A stretch of 64,000 nucleotides of DNA from Stichopus chloronotus (taxonomy: Eukaryota > Echinodermata > Holothuroidea > Aspidochirotida > Stichopodidae). The translations under genes were made by a program, and so were the position numbers. Each line of letters starts with the position of its first letter. The first letter of the stretch is position 1. Below, in pieces: positions 1-12,685 of this stretch. The notes beneath the pieces were generated by a model. The model was not told the origin of the DNA and ran no database searches. It was given only the letters and a program-made list of their open reading frames with translations. Where the stretch lies: positions 3,986,820-4,050,819 of the forward strand of contig CM037843.1 of NCBI GenBank assembly GCA_021234535.1, written 5' to 3'.

Positions 1-60
1 CCACTTAGCCATGCATGGTTGTTTTATGGATACATGTTGAATGCAGAGTATGGTTTTCCG

Positions 61-185
61 GGGATTTTGAGTTTAAAACCCGCCAGACGGAAGGCCCGCG
101 ATATCGAAGGTCCGCGAATCAAAGACCCGAGAGACCAAAGTCCTGCCAGAGCAAAGGCACGCGAGACCGAGGGCCCGTAAGGTAG
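61..185. repeat. GC-rich degenerate minisatellite, ~16-bp unit
   Basis: Six to seven diverged units resembling GCCCGCGAGACCRAAG run head to tail from about base 82 to 183, with degenerate sequence on either side. The block is much richer in GC and CpG than its surroundings. Confidence 0.7.
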
Positions 186-936
186 GCCTAAGGTGAGTGA
201 AGGGACTACATAACCATCACTCCTTCCCCTTCGGCATCTTGGCGGTTTTTACATCACTTACAGTATATGCATCGTAGAACTGCCCCGAACTTAGCCTTCA
301 CAACCGACGTGTGTTACTGATGCATCAGCTCTGACTGCCTTCGTAATTAGGTTTGTAGGCCTACGTTAAACAGCCGTACTTGCCAACACATGCTGGGAAG
401 GTTAGACCATAAACGCCAAAAAGTGAGTTGTTATAAAAGAAGGGAAAGAAAATAAAGAAGGAGCAACCTCCGGGGTTTTACAAATGAAACCTTGGTGGTT
501 CAAAGTTGCAAAAAGGAAAGAAAACATCATATTTATTGCAATTAACTCTTCAGGATATTATAACAGGTCGCCTCTGGTATATATGTTTAGTTGCATTTTT
601 TTTTGTATATATAGCTGTAACAGTGTAGATTTAAAAAATCAGGTTATAATGGAAAGAATATTTAAAAATTTCAAGACAAAAACAGTTGCACAGACAGTTC
701 AATATACTCCCAACTGCTTACATCTAGTCCCTCTCTCAGCCTGTCTAAAATTCCTCCACATGTGTAATCAAAACAATGGATCCCTGTGTACGCTGTGTAA
801 TATGAGCTACTCTGCATCTTTCGAATTTGCTGTCAATCAAAGAGTGCTGTAACTTACAACCAGTTGAGAATTTTGCTTTCCGGAAGCCAAATATATAACT
901 TGGGGTGATGAGTTACTGCCTGTAAGATATTGAAGC
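186..936. other. No gene recognised
   Basis: AT-rich DNA. The 122-codon plus-strand frame at 484-852 has no motif and the composition of its surroundings, so it is treated as chance. AGGCCTA palindromes occur near 183 and 355. Confidence 0.5.
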
Positions 937-1317
937 TTAGAACTGGAATATGAGTTATACCGGCAATCGCCTGGTCATCTACCTTTGTTCTCCGTCAGTG
1001 TTTCAGGGATGAGAAAGTAGGGGAAAAGATCACCCGTCACAAAATCTGGAAGGGAACTTTGCATTCATCTTGCAGATAGGAAAATTGTTTCGACATTTTA
1101 TTGGCCATGTAAACTTCAGACTCTCAAAAAAAAAAAAGCCAAGCCCCAATCGCTGTTATTTAAAATAAAACAGACCAATGGGAAGTATGAATATAGTCAT
1201 GTCGCAAAAGGGAACTTGAACAGTCTTTTTTATTTATTTTTCTTTTGTAGTGGCTCTTACATATTTGACTTTCAGTGGCAAAATGTGACCAATTTTCAAC
1301 TCATATTCCAGCTTTAA
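937..1317 (+). mobile_element. MITE family A, copy 1
   Basis: About 380 bp with terminal inverted repeats CTGGAATATGAGTT / AACTCATATTCCAG. The right end abuts TTAA (1314-1317); the left end has TTAG, a probable one-base decay. Interior landmarks shared with the other copies are GGCAATCGCC near the left end, GAGAAAGTAGG, TTGGCC.TGTAA and GTAGTGGCT. It has no coding capacity and is non-autonomous. Confidence 0.85.
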
Positions 1318-4300
1318 AAAACTAATTTTGCAATTTATGCACATATACTGGACCATCATTGGGCAGACTCGTGACGAAGATGTACCAAGGCATGCACTAA
1401 CCATTTCAAGTTACAGAAATAACTCAGGATGTTCCTTACAAGACAGATGCTCAAACATCAACACTGAGGCCTCATTGCTCTCAGATTATGTAATTAGTAG
1501 AGCTAGCTTTAGTAATAACAAGACACAATTAACTTCATTTATTTGGGGATGCTGATTGCCAGCGGTGTAAATTATGCATAGCATGGGAGATCCTATAGAC
1601 TATAAGAGAACTATGGGAGAACTAGGTGTGCACTGTAACATTTCCCATGCTCCATAGCTTTTCCTTGACTTTTATTTCTTCTTTTATTGTTTGTATTTGA
1701 AGACGTGGAAACAGGGGTTATTCAACTTCGAAGACCCTATCAGTATTGGTAATCAGAATAGGCCTAACGTGGGCTTCTAGATAGCCTACACCTACCTCCG
1801 TCACACCGTTAACGATAATTCTCCCCAACGCTGTACATGCTGTCTAATATCAATACATCAACTTGGTGTTCACTAAGGCTTTCCAAATAATTTTATTTCT
1901 GTTGATATGAATACTGTTGGATTGTATCGATACGTTTATCACAGAATAGCTAAGAAATTAAACCAAAGTGAAACAGTTTATTACATATCATCCTTTTTCG
2001 TGATTTTAATTTGAATGTTTACGTTATCTGACAGTCAGCAATTACGGGCCTGTAGCGTGACTTTTCATTTTCACCCGTAGCATAATTTGGCTGTCGTAGA
2101 TGCAGCCGTTCAACGGTCGACCTTACCTACATGCAGCTCCCTTCAACTACCAGCCCCCCACAAAAAAAAAAAAAATAGAAAGTTCAGACCGAAAAATATG
2201 TGACAAAACAATAAAAGTCCAGAACGACAAACTACAGTTTTACTGCCGAGTAACTTTTTAACAACGTAGCTATACCGACGGGAACATTAAAAAGAACCGG
2301 AAAACCCAATGGACTAGTTCGTCTTGGGCGCCTCAAAATCACATGTGCCATGTTCCCTTAAATTCGCTGACAGAATTATGACAGGAGATAACCCTACCAA
2401 TATGATACCTTACAGATTCATTTCATATCACGTTCAAGGATCGTATTACCTCTAAGTACTTTTTCCAGACCCTTTATTTACCGCAGATGTAACCCGAGGC
2501 GAAGTTTACAAGCACACCTGATTTTTTTTTCTTCTGCGACGTTTCTTTTTCTCGTTACCTTTCCTTTCAGTTTTGTATGTTATTTTCATGAAAAAATACA
2601 GTATTTTTTGTATGACGTACAGTCATTGTGATTTGAGAGATTTCACAGTTCAGACGTCACTGAGTTTGAACACCTTTCGAATCAGACGTTTCAATTTCAA
2701 GGCCGCGGGGGGGGGACTGAAAGTTTCAGAGTAGGGATTTGTTGTTTAATGTAAGCAGAAGCAAAGAAACTTGCAGGAAAACATTAACATACATATTATA
2801 GTGTACATAATATGTAATTAAGAACATTGAATGATAGCCCCATTTTGCATCTGAACTATTTTTGCAAAAGCACCTCTCCTTCCCCACGAGCAATAACTTT
2901 GAAAACACACACACCCCTACAGACAAAACATTAACTTTGGAAATGGGCTCGGTTTTATCGTCGAAAGTGTTTGGTTGCTACGGATCAAGTATTGCTGAAT
3001 GAGGCCTACAGTGATACAGCCTACAGTAAGTTGTAACCGGTCCATTAATGGCCACTCGTATACATATCTTTTACGTGATAGAGGAAAGATTTCATTGAAT
3101 TGTGAACTGGCCGTCACTGCTGTAACATTCACTTCCAAAATTCCGCCCTTACAAAGAGGACATTCCTCTTTTTAGCACCCTCAATCGTTTATGCGATAAG
3201 TTGTGATGTGACTTTAGTAGTGCACACTCATTGTCATTAGAAACAGTACATAATCTTTGTTTTTTGTCCTCTGCTTCTTGAAACAATAAAAGTATTTCAT
3301 GAAACCACCGATGTCCTAAATGGCCATGCACATGTGGCAGATCTGAACGTCTTTGATGTTAGGGTGCAAAACTCATGTGGTAAGCAGAATGATACAGCGA
3401 GCTGTTATGAGATGTCTGAACTTACGTGTTAAGTGCCATATTATAGTCTTCAACGAAGTGATTATAAATTTGTTAGCATAACCTGTACCCTACTAAAGGG
3501 AAACTAAAAGATATGAACCAAGACCATGGCATAGAGTAACTATAGCTTAACCTGTACGAATGCTTCATCCTAACCAGTACCCTAACATGACAGATATGTA
3601 CACTTTTAGAGATGAGATTTGCTTTTTTAGATTTTAGTGAACGAAGACAAGCCTAACACTATCGTCTAATGTTTCTCTCAGGTTTATCCCCTCACCTCAC
3701 CTTGGGTCAACTTGCACCTTTGAACACTGAAACTGTGACTACAGGAACTGTGACCATAGTCAAGTGCACCTCTGTAAACTGGCTAAAAACAGAAAAGAAC
3801 AATATAATACCCATAGGCAAGTCTTAACCGAAATTCCGAGAAGCAGTGTATACTATTGTGTAGGCTAAACGCTCGACTTACTTATGTGAACCTAGCTGGG
3901 GTATGTTGTCAACTGAGTGATTAACTTACTTGTCATTTTTTCTCTTGTCGGCTACCAAAACGGCAAGAGAGAGGTACACGGTAGTGAAATGTTGGCGGGA
4001 AAGGTATGCTTACGTTTCAACTCTGATTGCTGTGGTTAAGAGCAACCATAGCTCACAATATATGTCATCGTCTTCAAAAGTTAACGACCCATAGTTCTGA
4101 TAAGATACATGCTTGGTTGGTATGATATATCACAACGGCCATCGAGAGGCTATGCAGGCCAATGCTACTCACCCCGCTGTTCATTTTATTACTGAAACAA
4201 TGTCATGTTGACTAAGTCATCTAAGTCAGCACAGTCTCGTCTTTTGTTTCATGTTCCTTCCCAGTCCAAGGAATTATATTTTACACATTTTTTTGTTTTT

Positions 4301-4852
4301 GTCACATCTTTGAATGCTACCTCGTTTCATCTCGAGTGCCGTGATTGGGTACTGTTATTCCCCTATTTAACCTTCCTTGACATTCAACATGAGTAAGTAA
4401 GAAGAAACGGCAGGGTAAGTAAGAAGAAACAGGAGAGAACTCCAACTGGCCTCGTATACCCCCTTGTCATTTTGAAAAAGACAACCCACAAACATTTTCT
4501 ACACTGTGAAAGGGCGACCTCGAAAGGTCTGAGAGCCCAGACGTTCAGTAATCCAATAACCCCGACTTGGTAGGGGGGAGGATAAAAACAAAAGCCTCTG
4601 ATGAAGTCTAGTGCCATAATCTTGACATTTTCGACACATGAGGTAAGATGGAATTTTTTCTTCAAGCAGAGTTGGTTAATATTGGTACTTTGTGGGAGGC
4701 TGCATAGAAGGTCCTCGCAGGTTCCGTCTTTTGAAACGTGTACCCCCCTCTTCTGGACTGCATTGTGTGTGTGTGTGATATTATCAATCCCAAGAACTGG
4801 CTTAACTGAGCCTTTATGAACAATTGAAAGAGTGTTAAGAGAGAAAAATTAA
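1318..4852. other. No gene recognised
   Basis: About 3.5 kb of AT-rich DNA without a supported exon. Short open frames (1328-1555, 2726-2926, 2917-3138, 3149-3331, 4205-4396, 4384-4665, 4601-4819) carry no recognisable motif and no paired splice signals I trust. It holds a 9-base G run at 2707-2715, A runs near 1126 and 2162, and AGGCCTA sites. Confidence 0.5.
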
Positions 4853-4925
4853 GCCATTAGTAGGATTAGAACACAGCTCCTGTCGTTTTACAGGACGACC
4901 GCTCTAGCTACTGAGCTATCAAGGC
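4853..4925 (-). pseudogene. tRNA-derived remnant (Thr-TGT or Tyr-GTA-like), SINE head or tRNA pseudogene
   Basis: The minus strand reads as a 73-base tRNA-like unit: acceptor GCCTTGA against TAATGGC (5 of 7 pairs), a D-arm GCTC...GAGC around AGTAGCTA, an anticodon stem GTCGT/ACGAC closing an 8-base loop CCTGTAAA, and a T-arm with TTCTAAT whose stem is largely unpaired. Promoter-box-like sequence is recognisable but the oversized loop and broken T-stem argue against a functional tRNA. The anticodon reads TGT or GTA depending on where the extra base is placed. Confidence 0.6.
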
Positions 4926-7900
4926 GTCGTAGGTAACCACCTTTTCACGATCGATCGACTTATTTAATTCTGGAATTACACACCAAGTTAGTTTCATAGG
5001 CTCTTAGTAACCCTACATAATAGGCCTACATGTATCTCTCCAACACGCTTCTTTTATCATAGAGGTATGGTATAGGATGATAAAGATTGTCTTTATATTT
5101 TCATATTTTGTAGATTCCTCTGTTCTTGGAAACAGAGGACGATGTCACCACCAAACACAAGGCAATGTACATTCGTCAGCCACTACCCCCCCCTTTCATT
5201 TTAACTGTTCTACCAACAATGGAAAAAAAAAATAAAAATCAATGAGCATTTCCTCATTCTTTATTTTACCTAGCTTGTGGCAGAGGTGATAAAATTCCTT
5301 CTATTTTGTTTTTTTTTCAATTCCAGCATTATCGAAAAACTAAAAACAAAAGAACAACGATGTGATTTAAGGACTGAGGTCTTGACTTTGGTGACGGTAA
5401 TCACCAAGTTTCTAAAACAATAATTTTTAGTCCCTTCGTGAATTACCATCCTTCATGACTTGACGTTTGATGCCGAATGTAGCCCGAATGTCAACACATT
5501 AAAAAAATTCCAAAACTTGACCCAAACTGAGGTCAACATGAGGTGTCTGCACTTTTCTCAAGTAAAAAGAGAGAAGACGAAGAAGAGAGATAAAAATATA
5601 TGTAGGTCTATATGAAAGACTGCTGTTTGTTATATCCTATTTTTGTGGAGTTGGTTAAAGATGTGATATACCGAGAAGTCAAAACGATGTTGGTAGTAAG
5701 GTATGCTCATAGCCTGGGGGAGTTTATCTTTTGATCCCCTGCCTTCTCCTTCGGGTATTTATTTCGTCATATGCCTCATCATCCTTCTAATTTGTGGAAG
5801 GCCAGCTTAGGGCAACGTTCCCAGGAATGTGGTGTGATCTGTTACCATGGTTATTAGTCTTTTGTTTTAGCATGATCGGTGTACACGATAGTGATATGTT
5901 TTGAATAAGACAAAAAAAAAAAAGAGTAAGGGTGCACTCCCGTCTAATAGGTACAGAAGGGGGGGGGGGACAAACCTGTATCAGTGATTTTGCCTCAAAG
6001 GGGCAAAGGAAGGGCAGGCACAAACATTGTTGTTAGCCATTGTTGACCGTCGTGGCTTAGCAGTTAGGTAGCACTATGGAAAGTTGTCGTATGTCTATGA
6101 AATATGGATATTTTATAAAAGGTAGGCCTATAGGCCTGTTTACGGTCTGTATTGCATTTTACTTCTGATCGGACACTAAAACGTTTGCATACTAGTTAAG
6201 ACTGTGTTGATAACTATGGGTTAGATATCACAAGTTTCTAGTCGCACCCCAGACATATGACGTCATCGTTCATATTCGTTGCATTTATCATTTATGTGTT
6301 AATGTTAAAGTCGGAGATATTTTAAGTAGTACTCAGTGGTATACACTATGATAAAATTCAAAGGATGTTGCAAAGAAAACAAAAATGACGACGAGCACTT
6401 AATAAAATAATACAAACTGTTCACCTTCACGGTGAATCTGCACTTACCGTACGTGCACGAGACGGTACACTGCAACTATTCTTGGGCACAAACACAGGGC
6501 ACTATGGGCTTCGATTAATTAAAGCAATTTTTATTTCAGATTTTCAAAATATGGGGTAATTAGGATTAGGCACAAATTAGTAAATTAGTCATCAATTTAA
6601 AACAAGAAATGGAAGATGGACATTCGATTTGGTTTGAGAGTAATTTGAGACACCAAAAATGCCACAAACTTGGCGCCCAAATGTAAAACAAATTAACCAA
6701 ATTGTAATATTCCTCCTGAAAGTTAACATTTCAAGAGATGTGTAGACCCGTGCAGCTGGTTGAACTTGAATGATACGATACACGCCATGAATGAGCACAT
6801 ATAATAACAAGCAAAATGTTAAATAGTTTTTGAAATCTACAAATTACATGGGATTTTAAGCGTTTTTCTTTCTCTCTTTCATTTTTTTTTCTCTTATTAT
6901 ATTAAAAAATCTGTTTTAAATGCCAGTCGATGGATATCAATTTCATCCGCTGTCCAAATACATCAATAACAGAATGGATATGAATGGAAACTTATCCTAG
7001 GGCGTTTATGCCTCGTGAGACCGAAATTGTCAGATCCTTTCACGAACCTTATGGTTCACTTTTCAGCCTGTACGTCGTTAATGAGGAGCGCAAACAGCTA
7101 GGAGCAATCCCCAGGTGACCTTCGACCTTGTCAAATCTTGAACGAGAAAGGAGCCAAAAGCCTTAGTATTTTTTTTTTCTTTTTTCTGGTCGCTCGTATA
7201 TTCGTACGCCACACAAACAGAAAGGGACTTACACAGCTATTTCTTCTCTTTTGTTAAATTTTCAGAGCTACAGGCTTATTTCGAAATATGTCTATACGAA
7301 AATCAAAGGTTGGTCACCTCTCAGAGAAATCGTTTGTGATAATCTTTTCTTGGTGGTTTTTCTTCTTCTTCTTCTTTCTCTCTTTGTCGATATTAGTGTT
7401 CTGTAAATGGTTCAAAAGTACGATAATCGAATTTGTACGTGGTTATGATAGGATATCATTTCATTGATGCCTTCGGACATATTGGAATGCACGTATAGAT
7501 GGTCTTGATATTCCATTTACGCTGGATTGACTGAACTGTATTCGAAGTGTTTTCTCCCGTTACAAATACATAGACATACTTACATAGTTATCTCAAATTA
7601 GCTTGAGTTTTACACTCGCATGAATGATCAAAATATAAAGAACGGTTTGTGGAACAATTTTTTTTCTTAGAGTGAACTTGAGAAGTAAACAAACTTTGAA
7701 GGTGTGTTTACAACATGAATACATGTGTATGAAAAAAAAATGTTTTTATGTTTGATTTTAGGCTTTTATTTCTTTTAAACTTACAGCGATTGTGCGACAT
7801 GGACGTAATACCTCCTTCACTGAAATGAAAGTTACCACTTTGACAGCAAAGGAATTGGTATAAAAATGGTAAAAGAAAACATAATTTTTGTTTAAAAATT

Positions 7901-7994
7901 AATGTATCTTATTATACCATGTAGATTGCGCCTTCATAATGAATATGCAACAATACAGTTCTGTGTTTCAAAAACAATGCTACTCACTTCGTAA
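4926..7994. other. No gene recognised
   Basis: AT-rich intergenic DNA. Features seen: an 11-base G run at 5959-5969, a CRE octamer TGACGTCA at 6258-6265, and A/T runs near 5223 and 7165. Small open frames at 5787-6023 and 6592-6810 on the minus strand have no motif. Confidence 0.5.
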
Positions 7995-8375
7995 CTCCTT
8001 GATCGGTATCGAGAGTTGTCAGTATTTTAGTGAATACGAAGGAATGTATTTGCACAGAAACTATATAAACTGATCACTTCATTGATATACGGCATCAACC
8101 ATCCGCTGTTTCGGCGAACTGAATATTTATCACTAGCATATTCTTCCGATTGGCTGTGTAATATGGGTTTGTTCAAAGAAGCGTACGGTAAAGTTGAATG
8201 AAACTGTCAAGCGACCACATTAACGTGACACTCTTGTAAGAATTTGAAATCACATGGCAGAATTTGTCCCATGAGACTATTGATTTCTCCAAATTGTCTG
8301 AACGTTGAAATTAAAAGACATACTAAACTTTTGGGGATGAACTTTTTTTAATGCGTTGGCCTTTTACGTATAAGT
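7995..8375 (+). repeat. Dispersed repeat J, copy 1
   Basis: This stretch matches 23850-24215 along its length: CTCCTTGATC, then CTGAATATTTAT, AGTTGAATGAAA, CACATGGCAGAATTT, GTCTGAA.G.TGAAATTAAAAG and a T-rich end. No coding capacity is visible, and the element class is unknown. Confidence 0.65.
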
Positions 8376-9542
8376 ACTCAAATCATACTTCTTTATCAAA
8401 CAACATTAGTGTTGTAAATCGATGTTTGTATTTTGTAATTCGTATTTTTCGGAATGGATATCACCACCGACTCGAGTTACGATAGGTACCAATGTGATGC
8501 AAAGTATTATCTTTGCCGAAATCTGCAATCTAGTGATTCTTGTTTCTATAAAACAATCACGAACGCGGTGTTGTCGCCAAGGACATAACTGAACCTCAAT
8601 TCTGGAAGGTATCATGAAATGCAAATAATATGAAGGATTTCAATTTGCAAATCTTTATTCTTAGGTTGTGTGTGTGTGGGTGGCTGCGTGCCCTTGTTTT
8701 CGGGTGGGATCGAAGATCGAAACAATAGATATTAGGTCCTCCGTAGAAAATTCAATAGATTTCTCCGGTCCTCTCAAGAACAATAGACAGTCTATTGTTA
8801 AGAATAGGGTTGAGGAACAAAAAAAAAAGCACAATGAGGCCCTCGGAATAAAAGCTGCGTGTGTGTGTGGAAAGTATTCGTAGGCTAAGAAAGCAAAAGT
8901 ATACCCCTGACGGTCGTACAGTGTAGTAACCAATTGAATTCAGCTCAGGGTAGTGTTATGCTTTGGATATCAGTCTGACGGTCCCTTTAACAGCACTGTG
9001 GGAAAAGTTCAGCTACACTTTTCAAGAAATTAAAGAAGTCCATTGAGTTGTCTCTTGAAATTCACGAAATTTTCCTACATTTGTCAAGTTTCTTCCACAT
9101 ACTAATGACAAATCGTCAAATTAAGAGGATCCACATGTGTCACGTACAGAGGGATAAAAAACTTATAAACTTAAACAAACTTAAACAAACTTGTTTTTAA
9201 AGGTCGTACGACATGAATATGACATTTTGGGGTATTGCGTGTGCATTAAGCATTGAAAATATTAAAAATAGCCACAAATTCCATCAAAGATTGACCAATG
9301 GACAGGAAAATTTGTGTCACACAGCTGCAGTCATGAATAAACACTGGCTAAGTATGCAAATTTGTGACGTCAAGAGATGGACTCCTATGATATGTCTTAT
9401 GTTAATCCTTTGGTTATGTAACCTTTATTTCAAGGATATGACTTACCAATGTGAAACTCAGTAAGTATAATGAAGAGGCAAAATATATAGGAACTTCACC
9501 AAAAAAAAAAAAAATACTTCACAAAAAAAAAAAAATACTGAC
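8376..9542. other. No gene recognised
   Basis: Includes a TG-rich stretch near 8667, a short duplication (AACTTAAACA) near 9171-9190, a CRE octamer at 9365-9372, and a duplicated A-tract motif (ACTTCA.CAAAA) at about 9493-9538. Open frames at 8406-8624, 8661-8933, 8668-8883 and 9213-9464 show no motif. Confidence 0.5.
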
Positions 9543-9715
9543 AATTTGCAACACTCCACGTTATCTGTTTTGCATTTTCCTCAAACTTTGAAAAGTCATA
9601 TCTCAAAACGGTAAAAGATATAAACAAAATCCCAACAAATTTTCATTCAGGGTTTTACTTTGCAACTTCTGAATGAAATGTGCTATTTTCTAGAAGCATG
9701 TCACACAACCTTAGT
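9543..9715 (+). repeat. Dispersed repeat G, copy 1
   Basis: Aligned by eye with 45505-45685: TGCAACACTC, GTTTTGCATTTTC, TCTCAAAACGG, AGATATAAACA, TGCAAC.TCTGAA and GCATGTCAC occur in the same order and spacing. Non-coding, class unknown. Confidence 0.7.
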
Positions 9716-12339
9716 TGTTTGGTGCGTGTCCTGTAATGATGAGGATTCACGGGAACTGCCAGCCTGCCTATATACCTCATTCGTTCCGACCTTTCTTCTG
9801 TTTTTTTTGTCAAGTGGAAACCCTAGACGAGTAAAAGAAAAAAACCTGCACTTAAAAAAATGCAGGTTGTTTAAATTGATAAGTCGTCGCTGTACCTGTT
9901 GGTCAGTGGCCAAAATTCATTGACACCATAGTTTTGAATCTAAGTATGTTTATTACTTCATAGGGCCATCAACCTAACGTTATATACATTGTATAGAAAC
10001 AAAGAGAGAGAGAGAGAAAAAGGAAAAGTTGGCTGTATCGTTGGCAAAAGATTATACTATACTGCGCACTGAAATAAAGACTAAACAGGTACTGCTCTGA
10101 GAATACGTACTGTTAGTAGAAAATTGTTGTTCTTATTTTGGGGATGAATTAATATTTTACTTTTCATCACTTGCTGCGCGTAAGGTCTTCCGACCAAGTT
10201 CTAGAAAGCAGACGGAACTACACATGATCATGAACACACTCAGTCGTATACAATAGGATAACTGCGAGTGGAGTGAACAAGACCCATCGGGATAATTTAG
10301 TTAGGGGGGGGGGGGGAATACGTTGTTTGTTTCACAGAAGAAATTGTATATTTAAAATCGATATATGTGGACAAAATCTGATTTGCCAATTTCTACACAT
10401 TTATTAAATATCATGAGACACCTGTGTCACTGTGAAGATGAAACACACTTTTTTGTTTCATTTAAATTACGTTTCACTTGAAGGTCAATACACTGCTTAT
10501 ATTCTTTTATGATTGCAAGTTATTCGATAAGCTTTGCAAAACATAACATTACAAGCCCGAGTGAAAATAATAATAATAAACAGTTAAATAAAACAATTTG
10601 TCATAATGTCCCTAATTACTTCAAGAGGTTGGAAAACAGGGACTTGTTTTATTTTTTCATTAAAGAAAATATAAATGAGTAAAACAAAGAAGCTTTGGAA
10701 ACGAAAAAGAATATTTTGGCCCCCTTATCCTCTCTTCAAAAACAACAAAAACAATTGCATGAGTGAAAGTTGTCCGGGGTATGTTTCTCAGCTATTTCTA
10801 CGTCATGCATGGAGATTCGGTCTTCTTCGGGGTTGAGACTATTTTCTAGTCCTGCTTTCGGTCAGCACTGTCTTACTCCATTTTGAAATGAACTCACAAT
10901 GCAACACGTTGTAGATACTGTAGAGCTTACTAGGGTATATTATGCAAACTGTGTAATATACATTTTTTCAATCCCTGCCATGGCACTTTTTTACTTTTAA
11001 GTATGACACGGTCACGGTAGGATACGAAATATAGTTGACAAATGTCGATTTGATGGAAGATCTTCCTGTTTTTATAGGACGTCATTGCGTAACTGACCGC
11101 GCAGGATGTCCCAGAATAAATGATATACTGTATTGCTCAACAGTCGTAACCGGGGAACCGAAATAAGGCAAAATGTTTATCAATTAAATACATGTAATTA
11201 TATGCATGGTTTTTCATCTAGTTGCCCGTGAAACTTGGTTCGACGCATTTCTTGCTGTACGGTGTCAGACGCCAAGCGGTCATCGAACCCAGAATTTGAC
11301 GCCATTTTAGCTCAATAAATGGTTGCAGTTGATTCATTCACCGTCATGCAAACAGAACTGTTTCATGCCGATATTTGTATCTCCCATCTTCTTCTTCGTC
11401 TTCTCGTCTCTCATTTTTTTTTTGTTATTACCGTTTCACTCTTTCGATTAGCTATGCATGTTTTATGATAACGTAACACACCTCTCGAGTGCGAAGCCAT
11501 CTACGTTGGCCAGGAGAAACTGACTCCCCGACACCTTCCCAGACGCAGCGCCGTTACTACGCCGTTGATCGCTCGTAGGTGTGGAGAGTTGCTGGGAGAT
11601 CCCGACTATGGAAGGCGATATTGGCATAAATACGAGAAGTGACGCGCTCGCGAACAAGTGTCTCGAAAAGTATTTATATCATACGTGACAAGTGACATGA
11701 ATATTTTTTGTTATTATTTTTTTTTGAAGAGAACACATTTGTGTGATGTTTTCTCTTACCCATAATCCTCACGAAACACTCAGTTCAACATGATTAGTTC
11801 ACATTATGGGATAGTAAGTCTTAACGGTTACTACTAGTTTGATAAAAAGGAATATTGTATTGTCATAAAAATGTCATAAATATATCAAACAAGAACAATA
11901 AAAGTGAGCATCAGTAAAACACTGTCTTATTAGATGTAAAAAAAAATGATGACATTTTGCCACTGAGTAACGGAATCTTAGTATTGGGTACATTCCGTTG
12001 CCCTCTGATAGGTCTATATATTGTGTAATAAATTCTTTTAATAATTTCTGATAGTTATATATTTTCTTTAAATTAATAAATTCTTATAGTGTAATAAATT
12101 CGAGAAAATTTTGGGGGAGAACATGCAGCTCTACTACACAGAGAAGTCAAGGAAAGATATTTTTAACTAAACTTTCAGGATGAAGGTAAGCCCTGTCCGT
12201 GGTGCGATCTTCAGCGCGACTCTCCATACTCAGTCTCCTCACTCAGTCATGCAGCCTGTAAAGTGTAATTTATTATCTTTCTTTAAAGTTGTTGCACTAT
12301 TAGTGTCTTTAACTGTTTCTTCAAGTTAATCCTCACTTC
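9716..12339. other. No confident gene; one exon-like island
   Basis: AT-rich DNA with a GAGA-rich tract near 10000-10020 and a 13-base G run at 10304-10316. A GC-richer island at about 11463-11657 is listed separately. Frames at 9660-9923 and 9701-9913 overlap on opposite strands without motifs. Confidence 0.5.
11463..11657 (-). other. Exon-like GC-rich island, unidentified
   Basis: The minus strand has an open frame of about 64 codons in a patch visibly richer in GC than its surroundings, with a possible acceptor (CCTTCCATAG at about 11611-11620) and a possible donor (GAG/GTGTGT near 11481). The translation includes QQLSTPTSDQRRSNGAASGK and QFLLANVDGFALER, without low complexity. I do not recognise the protein. 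The frame has no ATG start. It could be an internal exon, a non-coding conserved element, or chance. Confidence 0.2.
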
Positions 12340-12685
12340 ATTTTGAGAAAGACTTCACCAGGATTGAAGGTAGCTATGAGCAAAACTCAACCAGTAGGAC
12401 ATGTAGTTAAGAGAGAGGGACTGATAGGTATAGTTGTGAGATGAGAAGCAGTTGTGGGAAAGAGTTTACCAAGAGGAAACGTAGAGACTCTTCAAGGAGG
12501 ATAGATACTTGTGGGAAAGACTGACAGGACAATAGGTGGTGGTGAGAAAGACATTTACCAGTAGAATAATTATGAGAAAGGCATTACGAGGAGGAAGAAG
12601 TAGTTGTGAGCAAGACTTTACCAGAAGGATATAGGAAGTCATGAGAAGAAGTTTTCCAGGATGATAGTTAGCTGAGAGGAAGAGA
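12340..12685 (+). repeat. Degenerate purine-rich minisatellite, ~40-bp unit
   Basis: Roughly eight to nine diverged units with the core GAGAAAGACTTTACCAG, followed by AGGAT/AGGAA and AGTTGTGAG. Unit length varies with small indels, which suggests an old array. Confidence 0.65.
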
